Below are positions 7,248-13,547 of a stretch of 13,547 nucleotides of DNA, one piece after another; positions within the stretch are counted from its first letter, which is position 1; each line of letters starts with the position of its first letter. The position numbers and the translations under genes are program-made. Under the pieces are notes generated by a model. It was not told the DNA's origin. It did no database searches and was given only the letters and a program-made list of their open reading frames with translations. Source of the DNA: DATDDB01 sp035260545 (GTDB taxonomy: Bacteria > Pseudomonadota > Gammaproteobacteria > Burkholderiales > Gallionellaceae); assembly GCA_035260545.1 (NCBI GenBank), contig DATFUZ010000111.1, positions 1 through 13,547 on the forward strand, read 5' to 3'.

Positions 7248-7360
7248 GTTGCCGGGGGTTGCCCGGCAGCAAGTTACTTTTGGTTCCGACTAACCTAAAG
7301 GTAAGTCTACATCGCAACTCCGTTGTCTTGCCTTGCCAAGAAAAGTAACCAAAAGAAGGC
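7248..7360 (+). repeat. Inverted-repeat-rich intergenic element, probably a dispersed repeat
   Basis: The 278 bases between rfaD and the GNAT gene hold no convincing gene. A 9-bp stem (7248-7256 with 7262-7270, one G-T pair, core TGCCGGG/CCCGGCA) follows rfaD and may help end its transcript, but no clean T-tract follows. Next, GTTACTTTT (7273-7281) is repeated inverted as AAAAGTAAC (7341-7349). The adjoining CTTTTGGTT (7277-7285) is inverted as AACCAAAAG (7347-7355), so two pairings compete. Motifs of the AAAAGTAACCAAAAG kind recur between genes in many proteobacterial genomes, which suggests a dispersed element; this is from memory, not a search. Another short stem, CCCGA/TCGGG, lies near 7384-7396. 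Confidence 0.5.
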
Positions 7361-7487
7361 GCCCAATTCCCGCTCGGCTGCACCCGATCGTCGGGACGGC
7401 GCACAGGGGAAGGGGGCAGTTGCGGCCTTTAGCGGTTGTAAGCCTATTGGACCGCGTATCTGAATAAATGCATATTTGCGACAGCCC

Positions 7488-7907
7488 ATGAACATCGAAT
7501 ATCGCGACTACGCAGCCATTTCCGCCGAGCAGGCCATAGACCTCTACAATCGCTCCACGCTGGGCGAGCGGCGTCCGGTGGACAGGCCGGACATCTTCGA
7601 GAACATGCTGAAGCAGTCCAATCTCGTCATCTCCGCCTGGGACGGAGAGCGGCTGGTGGGCATCGCGCGCTCGCTGACGGATTTTTCCTATGTGGCCTAT
7701 CTGGCGGATCTGGCTGTGGATGCTGAATACCAGCGGCAGGGCATAGGCCGCCGGCTGGTGCAGGAGACGAAGCAGCGGCTGTGGCCGGAGTGCATGATTG
7801 TGCTGCTGTCCGCACCCAAGGCCAACGATTATTACCCCAGGCTTGGTTTCGAGCCCAATCCGCGCGGCTGGGTGCTGCGCGGCGCCGGCGAAAAACCGAA
7901 AACCTGA
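7488..7907 (+). CDS. GNAT family N-acetyltransferase
   Basis: A small (139-residue) single-domain GNAT protein, expected to move an acetyl group from acetyl-CoA to an amine on an unidentified substrate. Motif A, the CoA pyrophosphate loop, is Q82-x2-G85-x-G87 (YQRQGIGRRLV), preceded by the beta-4 strand YVAYLADLAVDAEY. The C-terminal YYPRLGFEPN is the usual motif B ending. No signal peptide or membrane segment. I chose ATG 7488 because the protein then starts directly with the first strand (MNIEYRDY); an upstream TTG at 7476 would add four residues. The Shine-Dalgarno is poor. It lies 17 bases before the MFS gene and could share a transcript. Substrate and physiological role cannot be read from the sequence. 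Confidence 0.88.
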   Translation: MNIEYRDYAAISAEQAIDLYNRSTLGERRPVDRPDIFENMLKQSNLVISAWDGERLVGIARSLTDFSYVAYLADLAVDAEYQRQGIGRRLVQETKQRLWPECMIVLLSAPKANDYYPRLGFEPNPRGWVLRGAGEKPKT

Positions 7908-7924
7908 CATCAACCCGCCCATCC

Positions 7925-9493
7925 ATGCAGACTGCCCCCGCCGTTCCGCGCAAGGTCCTGTTCGCCGCCAGTTTCGGCACCTTCATCGAGTGGTATGACT
8001 TCCTCGCCTTCGGCGTGCTTGCCGCCTACATCGGCAAGCTGTTCTTCCCTCCGGACAACCCCACCGCGGGCCTGCTGGCCAGCCTCGCCACCTTCGGCAT
8101 CGGCATGCTGGTGCGCCCGCTGGGGGCGGCAGTGTTCGGTTCCCTGGCGGACCGGCATGGGCGCCGGCCGGTGTTCATCGCCACGCTGCTGGTGATGAGC
8201 GCGGCCACGCTGGGCGTGGGCGTGCTGCCCACCTATGCGACCATAGGCATGGCCGCACCCATCCTGCTGTTGCTGCTGCGCCTGGTGCAGGGCTTCGCCA
8301 TGGGCGGGGAGGTCGGCGGCGTCGCGGTCTACCTCACTGAACATGCGCCCGCGGGCAAGCGCGGTCTGGCCACCAGCGTGCTGCAACTGATGGGCGCGCT
8401 CGGCGTGGCGGCCGCGCTGGCGCAGATTGCGCTGCTGCAATCCTGGGTGGGCGATGCCCGCTTCATCGGCGGCTGGTGGCGCGAGCTGTTCGTGTTTTCC
8501 GGCGTGCTCATGCTGATCTTTCTGGTGCAGCGCATGTCGCTGCAGGAATCGCCCGTGTTCCTCCAACTCGCCGAGAGCAAGCGCATCGCCCACACGCCGC
8601 TGCGCGATTGCCTGACCGACCGCCGCACCTTGGGGCGCATGGCGCTGCTTTTCTTCTGCGTCACGGCGGGCGGCTCGCTGCTGTTCTTCTCCTCGCAAAT
8701 CTACACCAAGCTGTTCCTGGAAACCGTGGTCCGGCTCGATGGCGCCGTGGTCGCCGGGCTGGTGATGGTGAGCACCCTGGCGCTCATTCCGCTCACAGTG
8801 CTTGCGGGCTGGCTTTCCGACCGCATCGGGCGCAAGCCGGTGATGCTGGCCGGACTGCTGCTGGGCGCGGTGTGCATACAGCCCGTATACAGCGGCCTGC
8901 TGCACTATGGCAACCCAGCCCTGGAGCGCTTCAGCCGCGACATCGCGGTCGTGGTCTACGCCGATGCCTGTCGCTACAATCCTTTCGTCAAGCCGGACAA
9001 CGACTGCGCGCGCAGCCTGGACTTCCTCACCAAGCATGGCGTGTCCTATACCCTGCAGCCCGCCCAGCCCGCCCAGGCCCTGAGCATCAGCATAGGCGGG
9101 GTGAACGTGGCCGGGTTCCAGCCCCAGGCGCTTTCCGCCGCGCTCAAGGCCAAGGGCTGGGCGCCCGCCGCCGACCCAAGCGCGGTGAACCGTCTGGCGC
9201 TGGCGCTGCTGCTGCTGGTGCCCACCCTGGCGCTGGCGCTGGTCACCGGGCCGCAGACCGCCGTTCTGGCCGAACTGTTTCCCGCGCGCACCCGCTACAC
9301 CGCCGCCTCCCTGCCGCACAACCTTTCCGCCGGCTGGATAGGCGGGCTTTCCCCCTTCATGGTCACCCTGCTGAGCGTGCAGTTGGGCAACGTCACCGCC
9401 GGCCTGTGGTACCTGGTAATCTTGCTGGCCGTGGCCTTCGGCATCGGACTGATGTTCCTTCCGGAAACGCGCGACGTCCCCCTGCACGAGTGA
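7925..9493 (+). CDS. MFS transporter, metabolite:H+ symporter (MHS) type
   Basis: A 522-residue inner-membrane transporter with about 12 helices, probably importing an organic acid or similar solute with protons. The MHS subfamily mark is the start FGTFIEWYDFLAFGVLA. The MFS loop 2-3 motif appears as GSLADRHGRRPVF, with a second copy, GWLSDRIGRKPVM, in the second half. RLVQGFAMGGEVGGVAVYL and FLPETRDV at the C-terminus are also typical. Between roughly residues 322 and 418 an insert of nearly 100 residues, without membrane helices, is predicted to face the periplasm; it holds C349 and C361, which could form a disulfide. I recall similar loops with paired Cys in a subset of MHS proteins. I set the start at ATG 7925, where the family N-terminus begins; the long upstream extension is a shadow inside the GNAT gene. 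The solute is not identifiable. Confidence 0.9.
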   Translation: MQTAPAVPRKVLFAASFGTFIEWYDFLAFGVLAAYIGKLFFPPDNPTAGLLASLATFGIGMLVRPLGAAVFGSLADRHGRRPVFIATLLVMSAATLGVGVLPTYATIGMAAPILLLLLRLVQGFAMGGEVGGVAVYLTEHAPAGKRGLATSVLQLMGALGVAAALAQIALLQSWVGDARFIGGWWRELFVFSGVLMLIFLVQRMSLQESPVFLQLAESKRIAHTPLRDCLTDRRTLGRMALLFFCVTAGGSLLFFSSQIYTKLFLETVVRLDGAVVAGLVMVSTLALIPLTVLAGWLSDRIGRKPVMLAGLLLGAVCIQPVYSGLLHYGNPALERFSRDIAVVVYADACRYNPFVKPDNDCARSLDFLTKHGVSYTLQPAQPAQALSISIGGVNVAGFQPQALSAALKAKGWAPAADPSAVNRLALALLLLVPTLALALVTGPQTAVLAELFPARTRYTAASLPHNLSAGWIGGLSPFMVTLLSVQLGNVTAGLWYLVILLAVAFGIGLMFLPETRDVPLHE

Positions 9494-9524
9494 GCGGCGG
9501 GTCGCCGCGGAAGTCGATTTGAGG

Positions 9525-9530
9525 TAAAAT
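9525..9530 (+). promoter_or_regulatory. Candidate -10 element of the tRNA-Ser promoter
   Basis: TAAAAT (five of six -10 bases) lies 10 bases before the mature tRNA end and is followed by a TTCGCGC discriminator. GC-rich discriminators are typical of stable-RNA promoters under stringent control. The -35 region at the expected distance (about 9502-9507) is not recognisable. Confidence 0.4.
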
Positions 9531-9540
9531 TTCGCGCTCC

Positions 9541-9628
9541 GGAAGCGTGGCCGAGTGGTTGAAGGCACCGGTCTTGAAAACCGGCGACGGGCAACCGTTC
9601 GTGAGTTCGAATCTCACCGCTTCCGCCA
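9541..9628 (+). tRNA. tRNA-Ser, anticodon TGA
   Basis: A class II tRNA with an encoded CCA end (9626-9628). The acceptor stem GGAAGCG (9541-9547) pairs with CGCTTCC (9618-9624), discriminator G. The anticodon stem CCGGT/ACCGG encloses the loop CTTGAAA, with TGA at 9575-9577. A long variable arm follows, as expected for Ser, then the T arm GTGAG-TTCGAAT-CTCAC. It reads UCA and, by wobble, other UCN codons. No copy of its 3' end is visible elsewhere in the window. Confidence 0.98.
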
Positions 9629-9722
9629 GAACAACCGGCCGCTACCGTCAGAAATGGCCTCCATTCCTGCGAATGGCCTTCCCGAGTTTTCCCGGCATGA
9701 CGCCGGCCAGAAAGCAGCGCGC

Positions 9723-10583
9723 ATGCAACTGAACAAGCCCGTCATCATCACCGGTTGCCACCGCAGCGGCACCACCTTGCTCGGCCTGATGCTGGATTCC
9801 CATCCGCAGATCACCACGGTGGACGAGGACAAGTTCGACAACAGCAAGCTCGGCGATTACATGCAGCACCCGGACTACGCGCCCTGCGTGGCGTTCAAAT
9901 TGCCCGCCGAAGCCACTGCCTTCCGTCAGTTCGGCACGCTGCCGGGGCTCAAGGTGCTGTGGTGCGTGCGCGACCCGCGCGACCAGGTGCTGTCCTTCCG
10001 CAAGCTGGCCTATGCGCTGGTGGAAGGCCAGCCCGGCGTCGCCGGCACCATCTATGACCACGGCGCGATGCATGAGATGGGCCGCTATCTTTCCATCATC
10101 GACCCGCAATGCAGTCATCCCGGCGTGGCCGAGTTCCGCCGCATTGCCGCCATTCCAGCGCTGGAGCGCACCCGCCGCGATTCCATCCTCATGGGCGCGC
10201 TGTACTGGGAGCTGAAGAACATGCTGCCCGGGCTGTATGCGGCCGAGGGCTTGCCGGTGCATGTGGTGTCGTACGAGGCGCTCATCAGCCGCTCGCGCGC
10301 CGTGCTGGAGGAAGTGCTGGGCTTTCTCGGTCTGCCCTGGCACGAGGACGTGCTGCGCCATCACGAACTGCATTCCGGGCAATGGGCGGGTTCAACCATG
10401 GGCGACCGTCCGGTGGACGCCAGCAATGCCGGGAAATGGAAGGGCGAACTGAGCGCCGAGGAAGTGGACATCATCGAGGGCTATTGCGCCCAGGGCATGG
10501 CGCATTTCGGCTATGCGCCATCCGCGCCGGCGGGCGCCACCCCACGCTCCGCCTACGCCCTCATCCCGCCCGGCGGGCGCTAG
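9723..10583 (+). CDS. Sulfotransferase family protein, substrate unknown
   Basis: A cytoplasmic PAPS-dependent sulfotransferase by its motifs. The 5'-phosphosulfate loop GCHRSGTTLL is at residues 11-20 right after the first strand (PVIIT). The 3'-phosphate motif is VRDPRDQVLS (82-91), with R83 and S91 spaced as in characterised enzymes. The middle holds VVSYEAL and a helix before LGLPWHED; NAGKWKGELSAEEVDIIEGYC near the C-terminus is typical of the bacterial Sulfotransfer_3 type. Length is 286 residues. ATG 9723 puts the loop at the usual distance from the N-terminus; earlier in-frame starts run into the tRNA gene or lack a Shine-Dalgarno, and this ATG has only a weak one too. It stands alone between tRNA-Ser and the convergent nadC, with no glycan, lipid or PAPS-synthesis partner nearby, so the acceptor (sugar, lipid or small molecule) is unknown. 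Confidence 0.87.
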   Translation: MQLNKPVIITGCHRSGTTLLGLMLDSHPQITTVDEDKFDNSKLGDYMQHPDYAPCVAFKLPAEATAFRQFGTLPGLKVLWCVRDPRDQVLSFRKLAYALVEGQPGVAGTIYDHGAMHEMGRYLSIIDPQCSHPGVAEFRRIAAIPALERTRRDSILMGALYWELKNMLPGLYAAEGLPVHVVSYEALISRSRAVLEEVLGFLGLPWHEDVLRHHELHSGQWAGSTMGDRPVDASNAGKWKGELSAEEVDIIEGYCAQGMAHFGYAPSAPAGATPRSAYALIPPGGR

Positions 10584-10605
10584 CCGGTTCTTTGGGGGCG
10601 GGGCG

Positions 10606-11469
10606 TCAGCCCGCCTTGAAGCGCATGGAGAGATCCGCCGCGCGCACGTCCTTGGTCAGGCTGCCGATCGAAATGCGGTTCACCCCGGTTCGCGCGATGC
10701 GATCCACGGTTTGCAGGGTAATCCCCCCCGAGGCTTCCAGTTCGGCGCGGCCCGCGGTCAGTGCCACTGCATCGCGCAATGCCGGCAGATCGAAATTGTC
10801 CAGCAAGATCAGTTTTGCGCCCGCGTCCAGCGCCTCCTGCAATTGCATTTCATTCTCCACCTCGATCTGCACGCTTGCGCCCTCCGGGGCCAGCCTATTG
10901 GCCGCGACAAGCGCGGGGCCAATGCCGCCGGCCGCCATGATGTGGTTTTCCTTGATGAGTATGCCGTCGAAGAGCCCGATGCGCTGATTGTGCCCGCCGC
11001 CGATCTTCACCGCATATTTCTGCGCATGGCGCAGGCCGGGCAGCGTCTTGCGGGTATCCATGATCTTCGCCGCCGTGCCGTTCACCGCCTGCACATAGCG
11101 GCGGGTTTCGGTGGCCGTGGCCGAGAGCAATTGCAGGAAATTGAGCGCCGGGCGCTCCGCGCTCAGCATGGCGCGGGCATTGCCGCGGATTTCGCACAGC
11201 ACCTCGCCCGATTCGGCGGTTTCGCCCTCCTGTGCCTTCCACTCGATCTTGCAGCCGGGATCCAGCGCGCGGAAGCAGCCCTCGAACCACGCCACGCCGC
11301 ACAGCACCATGGGCTGACGGGTGATCACCGTGGCCTGACCGGCGGCATCTGCGGGGATGAGCTGCGCGGTCAGGTCGCCGCCGCCCATGTCCTCTTCCAG
11401 CGCAAGGCGCACGTTCCGCTCTACATGAGCGGCAAGGTCGGTCACGGAATGGGCGGGTTCGTGGTTCAT
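10606..11469 (-). CDS. nadC: Nicotinate-nucleotide pyrophosphorylase (quinolinate phosphoribosyltransferase, decarboxylating)
   Basis: Joins quinolinate and PRPP, with loss of CO2, to give nicotinate mononucleotide in de novo NAD synthesis; cytoplasmic. The 287 residues show the full family pattern: LALEEDMGGGDLT near 22-34, ERPALNFLQLLSATAT at 105-120, the quinolinate-binding TRKTLPGLR (139-147), KYAVKIGGGHNQR (151-163), IKENHI near 172-177, IEVENE (202-207), LLDNF (222-226), and the phosphate loop SGGI (247-250) with ISIGSLT. I chose ATG 11469; the frame runs on to 11538, but those 23 residues are low-complexity and not family-like. No Shine-Dalgarno is visible, so the start is less certain than the identity. 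nadA and nadB are not in the window. It lies 91 bases downstream of the dioxygenase gene on the same strand and converges with the sulfotransferase, leaving 22 bases. Confidence 0.96.
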   Translation of the reverse strand: MNHEPAHSVTDLAAHVERNVRLALEEDMGGGDLTAQLIPADAAGQATVITRQPMVLCGVAWFEGCFRALDPGCKIEWKAQEGETAESGEVLCEIRGNARAMLSAERPALNFLQLLSATATETRRYVQAVNGTAAKIMDTRKTLPGLRHAQKYAVKIGGGHNQRIGLFDGILIKENHIMAAGGIGPALVAANRLAPEGASVQIEVENEMQLQEALDAGAKLILLDNFDLPALRDAVALTAGRAELEASGGITLQTVDRIARTGVNRISIGSLTKDVRAADLSMRFKAG

Positions 11470-11560
11470 GGGCGGTGGGCGGCTGCGCTGCGTTAACGAT
11501 GGCAGCAACTTACCAGATGTTGGCGGGCTTGTCTGCACCTGCGGGCGGTGGCAGGCGCGC

Positions 11561-12244
11561 CTACTGTTTCACGCCGCCCAGCAGGTTGGCGGGCACGGCC
11601 TCGTGCATGCGCTTCGGGGTGGACAGGTTCAGGTTGTTCATGATGTGCACGAATTCCGCCTCCGACTTGCCCGAGATGCGCACATTCAGCACCTTTTCCT
11701 CGGCTATGCTGGAAACGCGCCGGCCCTTGTAATCGTGGCCGGGGAAGATTAGCGTCTCGTCCGGCAGCGTAAAGAGCTTTTCCGTGATGCTGTGGTAGAG
11801 GTCCACCGCGCTGCCCTGCTGGAAATCGGTGCGGCCGCAACTGTTGATCATCAGCGTATCCCCGGTGAAAACCCGGTCGCGCCAGCGGTAGCACAGGCTG
11901 CCCGGCGTGTGTCCGGGCGTGGCGATCACGCGCAGGCGCTCGTCGCCGAAGGTGAGGGTGTCGCCGTCTTCCAGCAGCCGGTCATAGCCGGGCGCGGCGC
12001 AACTTCTGGCGATGGCCGTGGTCGCCCCTGTGCGCGCCTTCAGCGTTTGCGAGCCGGTGATATGGTCCGCGTGCACATGGGTGTCCAGCACCAGGCGCAG
12101 CGTCAGGCTGTCCTTGGCCAGCAGCTTGAGGTAATCCTCGACCCGTTCCACCACCGGGTCTATCAGCACCGCATTGCCTTGCGGGTCGGCAATCAGATAA
12201 GTGTAGGTGGAGGAATCGTCATCGAAAAGCTGTCGGAAAATCAT
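11561..12244 (-). CDS. Persulfide dioxygenase, ETHE1-type metallo-beta-lactamase fold
   Basis: Expected to oxidise glutathione persulfide with O2 to sulfite and glutathione, detoxifying sulfide-derived sulfur. The 227-residue protein has the metallo-beta-lactamase motif THVHADH (H56, H58, D60, H61), then TPGHTPG (H112), GDTL (D129) and PGHDYKG (H170). H56, H112 and D129 match the single-iron ligands of ETHE1. The ETHE1-specific motifs NSCGRTDFQQG (134-144), LYHSI, and SSIAEEKVLNVRI in the C-terminal part separate it from glyoxalase II. I chose ATG 12244 because GGAGG lies six bases before it on the minus strand and the protein then starts MIFRQLFDDDSSTYTYLI; the 21-residue extension lacks similarity. 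No rhodanese domain is fused. It is divergent from clpB and upstream of nadC, perhaps on one transcript. Other sulfur-transfer hydrolases of this fold are less likely. Confidence 0.9.
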   Translation of the reverse strand: MIFRQLFDDDSSTYTYLIADPQGNAVLIDPVVERVEDYLKLLAKDSLTLRLVLDTHVHADHITGSQTLKARTGATTAIARSCAAPGYDRLLEDGDTLTFGDERLRVIATPGHTPGSLCYRWRDRVFTGDTLMINSCGRTDFQQGSAVDLYHSITEKLFTLPDETLIFPGHDYKGRRVSSIAEEKVLNVRISGKSEAEFVHIMNNLNLSTPKRMHEAVPANLLGGVKQ

Positions 12245-12309
12245 GGTGTCCTCCGTTTCAGGGGGCTGTTTCAATTCATATATTGGGGCGGCCCGGGGGG
12301 AATGCAAGG

Positions 12310-12337
12310 CTTGAAATCCCGCGTCTGCCCCCCATCT
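12310..12337 (+). promoter_or_regulatory. Heat-shock sigma-32 (RpoH) promoter of clpB
   Basis: CTTGAAA (12310-12316), a 13-base spacer, then CCCCATCT (12330-12337): an exact match to the enterobacterial sigma-32 consensus CTTGAAA-N13-15-CCCCATNT. Transcription should start about seven bases later, near 12344, leaving a leader of about 29 bases before clpB. The gene it serves is a classic RpoH target. Confidence 0.93.
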
Positions 12338-12372
12338 AGCTTGCAGACCATACTATCAGCAAAGGATTCACC

Positions 12373-13547
<1,175 letters not shown>

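Noticed and set aside
7436..7480. Promoter for the GNAT gene (TTGGAC to CATATT, 18-base spacer)
   Set aside because: Only three of six and four of six consensus bases match; this is too weak to list.
7307..7495. Minus-strand ORF in the rfaD-GNAT gap (62 codons)
   Set aside because: It is a translation of the inverted-repeat element. Similar spurious ORFs come from such repeats, and no start signal is evident.
7910..9568. Long minus-strand open frame (552 codons) opposite the MFS gene
   Set aside because: Gln/His/Arg/Gly-rich low-complexity translation, a shadow of a GC-rich gene; it also runs through the tRNA gene.
9541..9628. tRNA-Ser 3' end as an attachment site of an integrated island
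   Set aside because: No second copy of the tRNA 3' end, integrase or excisionase is present in the window.
10597..10615. GGCGGG/CCCGCC hairpin between the sulfotransferase and nadC as a terminator
   Set aside because: The 6-bp stem has no T-tract on either strand and overlaps the nadC stop codon; it could be chance in GC-rich DNA.

Overview
The window is a stretch of high-GC proteobacterial chromosome. Gene content and order (aroA-cmk, rpsA, ihfB, lapB, pyrF, rfaE1, rfaD) fit a betaproteobacterium, plausibly of the Nitrosomonadales type; that placement is inferred from synteny and protein style, not from a search. It is mostly housekeeping sequence. I found no CRISPR array, transposase, integrase, phage gene or toxin-antitoxin pair, and nothing that looks like a new multi-gene system.

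Region 1 (1-3193), plus strand: the 3' part of aroA runs without a stop codon into cmk, giving an in-frame EPSP synthase/cytidylate kinase fusion. Then come rpsA (ribosomal protein S1) and ihfB (IHF beta). A promoter-like site lies inside cmk, and the rpsA leader is structured and carries a duplicated start-site sequence. A strong intrinsic terminator closes the block.

Region 2 (about 3250-7209), plus strand: an envelope/LPS-centred cluster of lapB (control of LpxC and LPS assembly), pyrF (UMP synthesis), rfaE1/hldA (heptose kinase) and rfaD/hldD (ADP-heptose epimerase). The first three are tightly packed. lapA, often found before lapB, is missing.

Region 3 (7210-10605), plus strand, more accessory: a non-coding stretch with inverted repeats that looks like a dispersed intergenic repeat, a GNAT acetyltransferase, an MHS-type MFS transporter with a Cys-bearing extracytoplasmic loop, tRNA-Ser(TGA), and a sulfotransferase of unknown substrate.

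Region 4 (10606-13547): minus-strand nadC and an ETHE1-type persulfide dioxygenase, probably transcribed dioxygenase first. Diverging from them is clpB, cut off by the window end, which has a textbook heat-shock sigma-32 promoter (CTTGAAA-N13-CCCCATCT).

The most interesting points are regulatory: the promoter inside cmk, the rpsA leader, the clpB heat-shock promoter, a conserved internal GTG in clpB, and the aroA-cmk fusion.
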